Part shown: positions 35,695 to 46,469 of the stretch, in pieces
Layout of the letters: the number at the start of each line of letters is the position of its first letter
How positions within the stretch are numbered: the stretch's first letter is position 1
Assembly (NCBI GenBank): GCA_902806575.1
Contig: CADCXD010000018.1
Location: 1-64,000 of the forward strand
DNA length: 64,000 bases
Source: Jackrogersella multiformis
Taxonomy: Eukaryota; Ascomycota; Sordariomycetes; Xylariales; Hypoxylaceae
Direction of reading: 5' to 3'
Position numbers and translations under genes: made by a program
The notes under the pieces: model-generated
The model's database searches: none
What the model was told of the DNA's origin: nothing
What the model saw: only the letters and a program-made list of their open reading frames with translations

Positions 35695-38614
35695 ATGACA
35701 GCCAACAATCCGAACAACGCGCCGCCAGTTCCCGGTGCTATTTCTACTTCGACGCGTGTCTGGCCCGCGGATATCGAACGGGTCGATGCGTTCGCACGGA
35801 AGCTGTACAAGCGAGCGCGAGCCGCCGGGCCGGGTTTGGAAGAGATCGCGACGGCGGTGCGCAGCCTGCACACTGTACTAAAACATCTAAAGTTCGAGAC
35901 AGAGGACCCCGAGTCGGTGCTATGCATCGACGGTAGTGCCGTCTACGCGCGGCAGTTGACTCCTATCCTCGAAGACTCCGAGTTCGCGCTTAAGCAGCTA
36001 GATATAATGTTAGATAAGAAATGCGGAGGCGGCGACGGTGGTCCAAAGATGGATGGGGAGAAGGGATGGACGATGCTGGATAGCCGCGAGCGCGGTATGA
36101 TCGACCTGATACGCGCAAATCTCGCGAATCAAAAGCTCAGCATCGATATGTTCCTCGACATGATCCAGCTGCACAACCCATCCAAATCGCGCCGCATGGT
36201 CGATACAAGCAGCGCTGGCCTCGACTCGATCAAAGACAAGGTGGACGTCATCGCGTCGCGTATATGGCAGCGGAAGAATTCCAATTTGGCGGATGGAAAC
36301 GAAGAGGAACTTTGGGAACGATTTAGGGATGAGCTGGAACGGGCTGGATTCTCTAGAGAGGTATTGCGTAAGAATCAGGTTTGTTAAACCCTTCATTAAT
36401 ATTCAGCCCAATCATCATCTCAACGCTACCACCTAGTATTATCATTATTTACATGTGTTCATGCATTAGGACGTCATACGAGCATACATCCGCCAGTTAG
36501 ACGAACAGCTCAGCGCCAACGGCGGCAGCACGCCTTCGGTGCGGGGACTCCTGGAACATTATCACCCTGAAGCTCATGATGGGCTACAGATCGCTCCCTA
36601 CCCAACGTGCCCAACCTATCCTACGTCGGATGAACTAAGTCCGGAGGAGCTCCAGTCCGGCATCGACGAGGAGAAACTATTTCCATCGATGCGGATGAAG
36701 CGTTTGGAAGGAGAAGAAGAAGAAGACGACGAAAAGCAACGATTAACACTTCCTAACATGCCGAAACATCCTACCTATCTCTCTTACGACCGTCATTCCT
36801 CGAGTGGTGACGATGACGAGGAACCCGTGGCGCTCATGTCCACGCGGGAGCTCATGGCGCTCGATAATCGAGCAGCCGAGCTGGGCCTCGCGATGGGAAA
36901 TATGCACCTGCAGCCACCGGGGCCATCATCAGAACTAGTCGGTGCGAACTATCACATGTCTACTTCCCCCACGCTGCACTATCTGCCTCCTTCAGCCTCG
37001 CAACCGGCTCTCCCATCTTCGTCACAGGCCAATAATAGCGCCGTCGCTGAACAGTCCGTGGCGCACCCACGTTACCTCCCACCTCTACCCCTATCCGATG
37101 GCATTCCACAGCGGCAACAAGCACTCGCGGCGTCGAGGCAGAGAAGCGCACATTTAGCCCCCGACAGCCTGGGCCGTGAGATTCCCCTCGAGGCAAAGTG
37201 GACTCGGGTTCCTCGGAGGTTGATATCGCCCGAAGTGCTTGCCGGCGCCGGAGTGCGGTACGAGGCACGGCCGGACTTCGTAGCCGTGCTGGGTGAGCTG
37301 AGCCGTGACCAGGTAGCTGACTTTGCACGGAGGACCGCCGAAGTAAGGGGTGCCAGACGGCGGCGTTCCACCACTGCTATTCCTATTCCCACTGTTGCAA
37401 CCGGGAATGGAGCGAAGGAGAGAAGAGTCGAAAATAGGTATCATCCAGATAAGTACCGAAACTGGGACATCATCGAGGAAGAGCAGCAGCGACAAAAGCC
37501 ACGGAAGGGAGATGGGAGAAGAGGCTACAGAACTGACGACGATGACGACGATTGCGTAACGTATGTAGTCAACAATCGCGGTCGGCACAGAAAGGGCAGC
37601 ACGGCAAGCTCGGCGAGCGCGCTCTACGATTCGAGCGACACCGAGGGAACCTCGGATAGCGAGGTAGACTTTGACGGCAGAGATCAAGATCACCATGGCT
37701 CCCTACCGTATTCACAGTCGTTCCCGCGATCTAGCAGCTCACATCTGGATGATTATCATAACTCACAGCCGCAAAATCTCCGCCGGAACTCTACCCAACC
37801 CTCGACATCGTCCAAACGTGACGACAGGTCACAGTCTCGAACTAGAGCGAGGGTACACAACGAAGCTACTAATAGGCCAGGCGGCGACGATAAAAATGCC
37901 CCAAAGGGAAAAGGCACCAAAACTTACCCATCCATCGTGCCGCCTCCATCCTCCAATGGGAAAGACAAGAGTAAAGACAAGGACGGCGGCGCGGGTGCCA
38001 GCCCTGCTGCCACCATAATGCCGAAGCCCATCCTGAAGAACAAGAATGACGACCCTCACGTGCGGATCGATCCGAACCCGCAGATCATAGACGAGGGCTC
38101 GAACTCGCTGTCGCGGAGCCTGCCTTCTTACCGGCGGAGTGAGCGGGAGCGTAGGGATCGGGACCGAGACCGAGACAGAGATAGGAGCAGGGACAAAGAC
38201 AGGGATAGAGAGAGAGAGCGTGACCATGACCGCGATCGAGACAAGAAATACCGCTCAGATCGATACCTAGATAGAGAACGAGAAAGAGAGCGGCACTCTG
38301 ACCGCGACCGGGGAGATCGGCACCGGGACAAGGAGTACCACTCGCAACGGGATCACGATGATGATAAGGAAGAGTATCCGGACCGGCACCGTAATCGGAG
38401 CCACGGTCACCGGTATCATGGCGGCGGTTCATCAAGTACCGGTAGGAGAAACCGGGACCGCGACTATCACGATGACCACTATGCCAGCAGTAGTAGCCGT
38501 GCCAAGGAGGACCGCACTTCAAAAAAGAAGGCCCGGGATGAGACACTCCGGGCCGTGGGCCTCGGCGGAGCGGCTGCTGCTATGCTGAGCATGCTGAGCG
38601 AGGCGGCGCTGTAG
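35695..38614 (+). CDS. Unknown protein: helical N-terminus and Arg/Asp-repeat C-terminus
   Basis: Two exons, 35695-36378 and 36470-38614 (91-nt intron; KNQ joins DVIRAYI), give 942 residues. I do not recognise a named family. Residues 17-225 are helical, with heptad-like spacing (VDAFARKLYKRARAAG, IATAVRSLHTVLKHL), resembling the short helical N-terminal domains found on many fungal signalling proteins. The middle is disordered and rich in S, P, E and D. Residues about 786-850 alternate R with D or E in a long RD/RE tract, as in some splicing and RNA-binding proteins. The last 20 residues return to order (AVGLGGAAAAMLSML), a small-residue helix that could be a membrane or interaction anchor. 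RD-type tracts often direct proteins to nuclear speckles or condensates, so a nuclear role is possible. Confidence 0.8.
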
Positions 38615-39379
38615 GGTATCGTCCTTAACCTGGTGGGTGTGGTGTATTGGTTTAGACGCAGGGTGGCATTTAAACCAGTATAGGGGCGGACGTATAAAAT
38701 GGATATATAAGAGCACATTGATATTGGTAAAATGATAGTCAAGTTTTGATTGCTGTTGAGTCACGCTTGGGCAGCAAAAAAACAGACATAGGAGCATAAG
38801 GAAAATGGAGGAGAAAAGTAAATGGAAAGGAAGAAATCACGTGTTAGTTGAGCTCCAAAGGGTGTATCACGTCCTCTATTCGATTTTACAGGCTTTGGAC
38901 TTGTCATCTTTGCATTGTCATCTAATATCCGACATTAATGGTTGAACAAAGGAGTCTGCAAGTAGAGCCAGAAAGCGGAACAGCAACGGCGGTTTATCTG
39001 CAGTGGAGGAGGCTATCGATACCCAATAGAATCAAACGATATATATCTTGGATAGGAAGCGAGGAATATATTGAAAATTTGAACACAGGAGTCTATATTT
39101 ACGCTTAACCTAGACGTTCCATTACCTTAAAATGAATCATCTGCACCCTCAATATTTTGGACCTTTTTCTTCTTACGATGCTCTCATACGTATAAGAATA
39201 CCATCGTGCTACATCATATATTTATGTCATTATCTAATCCTCATCTGGCGATGCTATTTAGGTACCTACGTAACTACGTTGGTAGCTGTCCCCGGAGCCG
39301 CATATTCGTACCCTTTCGATTTGCCTGGTTTCATCCCTTAGTATTCAAGCAGTGACCACTTTATCAAGTATGTACAAGA
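38615..39379. other. Convergent 3' intergenic region
   Basis: The region lies between the 3' ends of the RD-repeat protein gene and the BRCT protein gene. It is AT-leaning with one TAGGTACCTA motif near 39259. No gene is seen. Confidence 0.55.
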
Positions 39380-42196
39380 TCATCGCCGCCTCGTACTTCT
39401 TCTCGTTGAAGACTTTTGGATGCTACTGCCTGACCCTGCATCATCTTTTAGAGTCGCTGGAGAGGTCTTCTCCTGGTTTTGCGTGCCGCCGTTCAATCCA
39501 TCCTGCTTGCTATTGGCCATCATGCGATCCACGACGGCGGCTCGATGTTGCCGAGCTTCAGGGTTATCATATTCAAGTTGCGTAGCACGTGGTGGGCTAT
39601 CACCATTGCCTGTCGCTTGGTTATTGTCGTCATTCTGTTCCATCATCATCTTGTCCAGAAACCCAAAAGTACTCGCCGTATTTTGGTTCGAGTCCAAGCG
39701 AGATGTTATGGATTCTGTCCGCCTAGCAATAGATTTGGAACTACCTATATGTGTTAAGGATTCCACACTCGCGCTTGAAGTCGTCGAAACATTACTTGCT
39801 GCACGACCGAGGACCTCGCGCCTTCTTCGTGGTTGTCTTGATGCTGGTTGCGGCTTCACACCACTACCTTCATGAGCTACACCGTCACAAGACATGAGAG
39901 AATTCAATCGCTTTGACATCTCTTCATGCTCTGCTGCCTTGACTCGCTCGGCTTGTCGCTTCCGTTCTTCCTCCTCGTCCTTCGCAGAATCACCTCCCTT
40001 TTCTGGTGGATTGATTGTGGCATCGGAATCTTCACCGCTTTCAGAATCCCCTACTTCGCCTCCCGTCAGGAAGCGTTTCAACTTCCGCGGTGCCAGAACT
40101 GTCTTCTGCGGCGAGGGGGATTTGTTCAAGGCATTTGAGGTCATTTCTGATAGCGGTGCGGTGGGATTTGTAGGCTCAATGTCTACGTCCACTGCTTGAT
40201 GGGTAGGCGCCGTCTCGTAGTCAGTCTCGTTGGTATCCTGTTCCTGTTCCTGCACAGCAGCCTCGTGTATTATGGGCGTATCGTCACCAAATGCGGTCAT
40301 GTCCATACCGTATTCCATCGCCGGTGCTAGCGTTTTCGACCTAGGTACATTGTTCGGCACCGATTCCGATTTTGACCTTGTAATTTTCTCCCTTTCCTTG
40401 CCTTTGCCGTTGCGTCGAGGGGCCTCATATTCTACCGCCATCTTCTGGGGGAATTCTTGAATGGGAAGTTCTCCCATGGCACAAGACAGCCTATCGTTAT
40501 ACACTGCCATAACCAATCGGCATTGACTACCGCGATCTTAGACAACACGGCAAAGTCCAATTTCTGTCTTCTTGCCCCTTCCAGAGAGGGACAGACCAGT
40601 AGTGAGCACTGGATGTTCAGTCGCTCTGAATACTTGGCGCCGAGCTGGGTAATGGCCTTTTCTACTTGGTTCAGCTGCTCATTCCTAAACCCAGCGGTGC
40701 ATATCGTTAATTCACTGAATCCATCGATGGGAAACCGCGGAAACGGCTGTCCGAGCACGTGATCGTTCGGCTTGAAAAGAGTCTTGTTATGGACACACCG
40801 TTCGATATAAAATTCGGTGACGATGTGCATCCCTTCTGGAAGCTCAGGGTGCGAGTCAGGGTGGGATGCCTGGGGGACAAGAAGATAGCGTCGATCCAAC
40901 GGCTCATTATGGTTAGGCGAGGCGGCATCTTCTATAGACTCCGATACCTGGCCATCGTGAGATGAGATGTGATGGTGCACAATTCCCTGCTTGTTCCGCG
41001 AGAAACCGTGAACGTAGAAGCGACACGAGGAGAAAATACCGCCGACGTTAGCCTGCCGGACGTGGCCCGGCTGCGCGAGCTGCAGGCTCTCAACAGCTAG
41101 CGTATCTGAGTCGATTATAGGTAGATCTAGAGGTACGTTTGCGGGTTGGTCGTCGGCGGTGGTAGCGACTAACGACTTCGAGAGGTCAGTTGACGATTGC
41201 TTGACGAGAATGTCGCCCCACAGGTTATCCCTCTGACTGGTGAGTTTCATGCTCGCCGTTTTCCTCAGTTTCCTCCGGCCGTCATCAGCCGAAGGAGCGG
41301 TTGTACCATCACGCGACCTCTTACCCAAGGAGGCTCCTCGATTCAGGTCTCTTCTTATCCAGGCTCCTTTCCCTCGTTCTTCTGTGGGAAAGGTCGGATC
41401 GTAACACTCCTCGTTGAGAATCATGCCTCGCTCGATACTGTCTTGTAGCCATTCGATAGCGACGGTTCTTATCCCCCACTTCCGTGCGGCGACATATTTC
41501 TTACCTTCAGGCCTGTTGACTATGAGGTGGGTAACCCGACGAGAGAGATCGCCAATGTAATCGCCTCCGTTTGCTCTAACCTTGCCCTCGATCATAACGC
41601 GTGTATTATCTTTCCTCGTGTCAGGATTTTAGGCCTAAGCATGACCGAATAAACTAGATAGACAACTTACTATCCTCGAAGCCAGTTATACAGCAGACCA
41701 GCCTCGTCCTCTCCCTTTGTTCCGGGATCGGGCTTTTCGGAATGCCGCCACCCGTTTCCAAGGTCTTTAGCCTCCAAGTATCCTCCAAGGCGGCGAAGTC
41801 GAATTCCGTGTCTTCTAGCCATAATTCTCGCACGGCTTCAACCCAGCCGGCAGCCATTGGCTTTATATCGGGCCTCTCTCTTGCGACATGACGATACTTG
41901 GCGGTGTCGTAGTCTCCGACGATAAGGTGAGTGACGTCCGGTGTGAGATCGTACTTGTGAGTTCCGCCAAACTCTGCAGTTCGCTGCGCAATTTCTGTCT
42001 ATAAGATGGCACGATTAGTTAATAGCCTCAAGATAGTCTCGATATTAAGAGGATAGAGTATAAAATCATTATGGTGCAGTGTAGAGACAGAGCTTACACG
42101 CAGGTCTGCTTCGATACTAGTACAGCAGAGCACAAGACCTTCAAAAGGTTTAGACTGGTCGAGTAACCTATCTATTGCGCGAGGAGACTCCATCAT
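39380..42196 (-). CDS. Rad4/Cut5/Dpb11/TopBP1-type four-BRCT protein, with apparent frameshift
   Basis: Exons: 42196-42098, 41998-41671 and 41609 onward. The ATG at 42196 (MMESPRAIDRLL) is the first in frame. Four BRCT repeats are visible: around residues 10-100 (PFEGLVLCCTSI...DVTHLIVGD...AAGWVEAV), 130-205 (LVCCITGFED...VTHLIVNRPEGKKY...IEWLQDSI), 330-420 (SSCRFYVHGF) and 435-525 (LTICTAGFRNEQL...NADWLWQCI). This is the Rad4/Dpb11 layout, a scaffold for replication initiation and the ATR checkpoint. As written, the frame stops at 40432, after about 534 residues. The next 350 codons, to 39380, continue in the -1 frame and end with REVLGRAAS and TQLEYDNPEA, patterns of the same family's tail. 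One missing base in the G5 run at 40447-40451 would explain it. Full length would be about 885 residues. It could be an assembly error or a real lesion. Confidence 0.85.
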
Positions 42197-43329
42197 CTTT
42201 TTTCTCAGTGGAAGCAAGGCATTGTAGCGACGAGGCACAAGTTATGTGTTATGTATTTTCCTTGGTACCGTTTTAAATCAAAAGGTATTATGTACTTATT
42301 AATCGAGGCGCGTCAAACTTTAGAAAGTGGAGTCGCGTCGAACCAAAGTCTACCAGGTACCTAGGTACCTAGGTACCTAGGTAGGTAACTTAGTAACATG
42401 CTTACCTAAGGAGGTAGGTACCTAGGTAGGTTCCCATGCTACCCGATCAAGTAATAAATGACCCCCCAGTGCTGTATTTTGATTGGGTTGTAAGTGTAGG
42501 TACCTAAGTACCTAGGTACTTAACGTCACATGAATAAACTTCTCAAACTTCCAAAGCCCTCATCTATCGCAGGTCACTGCTTTCACGTTGGTGACTATCT
42601 TGATTACGCCTCAATCTTCAACTTTTCATACGCCATCGGGTAAATCACTAGCCTACAAAGTACAAGGTATAGGTTATAAGCTCTTAAATGATCTAGCGTC
42701 ATTCACTATGACCAACATTATCCGACGCTTAATAATCTTACATCGTGTCACATAAATGTCGTAACACGCATGGGACATATCCGGTTGATCCAACAAGAGT
42801 ATCATATCCGACTGCGTGGTTGAAGGTAGATATAAAACCTAGCCAAACCTGATCTAAAAGCTTATCTCAACTACCATGCCGTGTCTGTGTCTATAGGGGT
42901 ACATTATTGTTATTTAGCCAGTTAAACACATATTCCCCCCCTTGATTCCTGCTTTGTGTGTTCCACGATGATCTTGAGGCGTTCCAAGGTTTCAAGGCCC
43001 TATTAAGTGAGGGTTCGTAATCTGCAATTTAGACTTCATAAATATTATCAACCAGTTGCTTTCCTTTATATTAAATCGCGTAAGTTAGTGTTTCCCACCA
43101 TCAAGGACCCCTAGGAATATGCGTTGGTACGCCTCCTACATCATCTCGTGAAACCTCTCCGGTCGCTATGTTATATTCTGCTCATAACAATGGGGTAGTG
43201 AAAAGGACAAGAAGACGGGATTTTCTATTCATCTTTGATTCTCCTCTCTTCCGTAATCGTGCCAGGTCCAAAGTTTCAAGGTCCGAACTTGCCTTTTGAA
43301 ATATCACTTATAGCTCTGGTGCAGTCGAT
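42197..43329. other. Divergent promoter region, 1.1 kb, with the largest CCTAGG array
   Basis: Located between the start codons of the BRCT protein gene and the small membrane protein gene, so it should contain both promoters. Bases 42351-42430 and 42497-42520 hold CCTAGGTA arrays. The remainder has no reading frame of interest. Confidence 0.55.
42351..42430. repeat. TACCTAGG tandem array (8-bp period)
   Basis: This is the densest array of the motif in the window. Three consecutive CCTAGG cores lie at exact 8-bp spacing (from about 42360), followed by TAGGTAGGTA variants and a further CCTAGGTAGG at 42421-42430. Because CCTAGG is its own reverse complement, the array can fold back on itself. 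Confidence 0.88.
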
Positions 43330-43905
43330 ATGCCTCGTTATACGTCCCATTCTCCATCTCAAGCCCCGCGTGACCGCAAATCATCGAATTCCCACCGTAG
43401 GGGTCTTTCACCGGACTCGGGATCATCACACCAACAGTGGCCATCGGCAACTCATTCCAATGGGAAGGGCGTACTGAAGACCTCCTTGGTTTTCCTCGGT
43501 GTTATCGGAGCTGCCTCGCTCGCGACATCTAAGTATTGGCCCAAGGGCATCCTATACGGCGAGAAAGAATCATGGGCTCAAAATGCCAAAGGAGAAGTCA
43601 AGCATATGATGGGTCGAGATGGGCCGAACGATAAACAGCACCGGAAAAGGCCTCGTAACACCGGGAATAGTAACCCAGACCTCCCTAGATGCCGGCGACA
43701 ACCCCGGGTTGAAGTACGAGACGAAGTATCAGTTATGAGTCCTAATGGTCGCAACATGTACGTGGGTACGGACCGTGATCGACACCTTAATGATGACGAG
43801 AGCAACCAAGGCAGGCGCATCATCGATCATCGGGGCAGAAGAAGATCCGCCGACGACGAGCAGTATGCGTCGCGGAAGTTTAGGGGTTCATCATGCGTGG
43901 ACTAA
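43330..43905 (+). CDS. Small basic membrane-anchored protein of unknown function
   Basis: Intronless, 191 residues, not recognised. Residues 1-46 are polar, with S, P, H and R. One hydrophobic segment, about residues 49-67 (LKTSLVFLGVIGAASLATS), is followed by KYWPKGILYGEKES, and the rest is hydrophilic and strongly charged (R, D, N). The single segment is too far from the start for a signal peptide, so a one-pass membrane protein, possibly mitochondrial or ER, is likely. Similar short fungal proteins are common and uncharacterised. No catalytic motif is visible. Confidence 0.65.
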   Translation: MPRYTSHSPSQAPRDRKSSNSHRRGLSPDSGSSHQQWPSATHSNGKGVLKTSLVFLGVIGAASLATSKYWPKGILYGEKESWAQNAKGEVKHMMGRDGPNDKQHRKRPRNTGNSNPDLPRCRRQPRVEVRDEVSVMSPNGRNMYVGTDRDRHLNDDESNQGRRIIDHRGRRRSADDEQYASRKFRGSSCVD

Positions 43906-44684
43906 TAAGGTTCACAATGAAGAATGTCTTCAATCAAGGCAGACCTAATAGGTTGTCATACATACGCGAGGATAATTCTTCGGATGAACAGTGATGGTTG
44001 TGGTGCTATCAATGGACAAGATCGGGGATAATCTATTTTATGAAGATGGTACATGGATGTTTGGCGTGTTTTTTTCCTCTTGAACTAGGTACCTAGGTGG
44101 ATTTTTGTCCATTCCATACCTACCTAGTATGGATAGGAAAGAGATATGCGAATTATGTTGGTTATAAAAAGGGGACCGGCAGGCTCATTTCTTCCAGAGT
44201 AACGACGTTGAAGGCGAGGTGTTGTTACCTACCTAGGTACATAGGTACCTATGTATGGGTCTAGATTGGATCTAGTACAGGTACCTACCCGAGAAGTTAG
44301 AACAAGCAAGCATCTGCACCAGGAACAAGGAAAACAATGGAGAAATAAGTTAAGCTTCGGTTCTTAGTAGCAGCCACCCTGTCTAATGACGCCATTATAC
44401 AGAGTGTAATTGCATCAGGCAGTGCACAGTGTAATTTTAAAGAGTCCGTCCCTTCATCACCGATCGTCATTTAATACTTAATACCTTAGGTACCTAGGTA
44501 GGTAGGTACTATTACATAATGATGAATATGGATGAGACTAAAAGGTGCTTCTTTCTTTGTGCTATGCAGATCCGTCCGTTTGGGGAAAATGAAAACTATA
44601 ACTTAGGTAGGTACCTTCCTTGGAGGGACAATAGTAACTCTCAACCGCTACTACTTGTACTGCATGTTCTAGAGCGATACTACA
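43906..44684. other. Intergenic region with CCTAGG clusters
   Basis: The upstream region of the acid phosphatase gene carries motif clusters at 44087-44100, 44226-44257 and 44482-44510 (TACCTAGGTAGGTAGGTAC), and one at 44604-44613. No gene is seen. Confidence 0.55.
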
Positions 44685-46130
44685 ATGTCATTATCATTCG
44701 CTAAAGAGCTGCTTCAGCTCGCCGCATTCGTTCTTCCAGTAATACGACCTTGCTTAGCTGCATCACTATACTCCACGTATGAATTTAATCCTCTAGAGCA
44801 TCTCGGCGGTGTAGCTCCGTACTTTGAGCCTCAAGATCCGCCAGCATCACCGTCGCCTCCTCAGGGTTGTACCGTGTCGAAAGCAGTCTATCTCTCTCGC
44901 CACGCCGCAATCTACGCCAATGACTACGACTACGAAGAGTACATCGACCCGTTCGTCTCCAGGTTGGAAAATAACACCGCTACTGACTGGGCCAAGATTC
45001 CGGCACTGAGCTTCCTTGCTAGCTGGACAGCTCCGCTGACGGATGCCGAACAAGAGCTGTTGACTCGCGTCGGCAGACTGGAAGCTGCGCAGCTTGGCGT
45101 CACACTCTCGTTTCGATACCCTAATCTTAAGCTACCATCACGTATCTGGACGTCGTCCGCCGAGCGCACTGTAAAGTCGGCGCAGTCGTTGGTGAGGGGG
45201 TTAGAGCTTGATGAGAATGGGATCAACGTGGTTAGCATCTACGAGTCGGAGGAAGCTGGAGCAAACACCTTGACGCCATACAAGAGCTGCCCGGCTTATT
45301 CGTCATCGTTCGGGAGCGACCAATCGGCGATTTACCTGGAAAAGTTCACGAAGCCTATCACGGCAAGATTGAACGCGCTGGCACCCGAATTCAACTTCAC
45401 GGCCAACGATGTGTATGGCATGATGGAGCTATGCGGTTATGAATCGGTCATCCGCGGGAGTTCTCCGTTTTGCGATCTGGACTTGTTTAGCCCCGATGAT
45501 TGGCTTGGGTGGGAATATACGGCCGATATCATGTACCACTACAATGTGGGATATGGCAACCGGATTTCTGGCGTTGTGGGACTGCCTTGGTTTAACGCGT
45601 CGGCGAACTTGCTCCTAGGAGATTCAACTGATGAACACGATATATACGTTAGTTTCACCCATCGCGAGTTACCACCCATGGTGTTTGTAGCCATGGGTTT
45701 ATTCAATAACTCTGCGTTTGGCGGAAGCGAGGCTGCCATTAATGATACCATGCCATTGGACCGGATCAACCACCGACGAGCATGGAAAAGCTCTCATGTG
45801 CTGCCGTTCCTAAGTAACTTGGCTATCGAAAGGCTGAACTGTTCGGGCAGCTATAGTTACGAGGACGGTGACTATTATCGGGTGCTCGTCAACAGTGCAC
45901 CTCAGCCTTTGCCGGACTGCGCCGACGGCCCAGGAACAACTTGTTCGAGGGCTGGGTTTGAGCAGTACTTGCAGGAGAGGGTTGACATGTTTCAAGGATT
46001 CTCCGAGAGATGTGGCGTCGACTATAATAACTCGACGGATACTTTGTCTATTTATACAGATCCGGGAGTAGGCAACGGCACGGCTGTGGGGAAGAGATAT
46101 GAAGCGTTTAAAAACCAGGTAGATATTTGA
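44685..46130 (+). CDS. Secreted histidine acid phosphatase family protein (branch 2)
   Basis: Intronless, 481 residues. A signal peptide is likely (hydrophobic LLQLAAFVLPVI, small residues near 26). The phosphohistidine motif region is LSRHAAIYAND, with R72 and H73. The classical motif is RHGxRxP; here the fourth position after the histidine is not arginine. The second catalytic region is FTHRELPPM, with H326 and E328, replacing the usual HD or HAE. Cysteines are spread for several disulfides, and many N-glycosylation sites (NNT, NFT, NAS, NNS, NDT, NCS, NST, NGT) fit a secreted glycoprotein. The family hydrolyses phosphomonoesters, in some members phytate, at acid pH. Because of the altered motif this protein may have narrower activity or act on an unusual phosphoester. 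Confidence 0.88.
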   Translation: MSLSFAKELLQLAAFVLPVIRPCLAASLYSTYEFNPLEHLGGVAPYFEPQDPPASPSPPQGCTVSKAVYLSRHAAIYANDYDYEEYIDPFVSRLENNTATDWAKIPALSFLASWTAPLTDAEQELLTRVGRLEAAQLGVTLSFRYPNLKLPSRIWTSSAERTVKSAQSLVRGLELDENGINVVSIYESEEAGANTLTPYKSCPAYSSSFGSDQSAIYLEKFTKPITARLNALAPEFNFTANDVYGMMELCGYESVIRGSSPFCDLDLFSPDDWLGWEYTADIMYHYNVGYGNRISGVVGLPWFNASANLLLGDSTDEHDIYVSFTHRELPPMVFVAMGLFNNSAFGGSEAAINDTMPLDRINHRRAWKSSHVLPFLSNLAIERLNCSGSYSYEDGDYYRVLVNSAPQPLPDCADGPGTTCSRAGFEQYLQERVDMFQGFSERCGVDYNNSTDTLSIYTDPGVGNGTAVGKRYEAFKNQVDI

Positions 46131-46469
46131 TGTGATGTAGTTTTGATTCAGGGCCACTCACAAGTAGCCAAATAGCAACATGAATAGATAGAAGCAGAGC
46201 GTGTCATGCGCATAAATTTATATAATGCGGAGACTATCCTATTTAGTTGCATAACAAGGCAAACCCCCACTGTACACAATTACGTATGTTGAAGTTGGAG
46301 GCTATAACAATCAGCTTCTAACTTACCTAGGTAGGCTGGGTAGATGCTTAGATAGTTTACCTACCTAGGTAGGTAGGTACTATTATACTAGGTACCTACA
46401 TTGGACTAGATCAAGGCAGCCTGACAAGATGGATATTGTCGCTAAGCTTCCACGACTACCTATATTGTC
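46131..46469. promoter_or_regulatory. Intergenic/promoter region with CCTAGG array
   Basis: 339 bases between the phosphatase stop and the sirtuin start. Bases 46323-46400 carry repeated ACCTAGGTAGG units, ending about 70 bases upstream of the sirtuin ATG. The promoter role is inferred from position only. Confidence 0.5.
46323..46400. repeat. ACCTAGGTAGG cluster upstream of the sirtuin gene
   Basis: Two CCTAGG cores with TAGGTAGGTAGGTAC extensions and a TAGGTACCTA palindrome at the end. Confidence 0.8.

Noticed and set aside
40449..40486. A 38-nt intron that would join the two BRCT gene frames
   Set aside because: Phase would fit, but the intron would be shorter than any other in the window and would delete the conserved end of BRCT4.
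39380..40516. Treating the tail region of the BRCT gene as a separate gene
   Set aside because: Its start overlaps the BRCT4 coding sequence in another frame, and its tail motifs belong to the same family; a frameshift is simpler.
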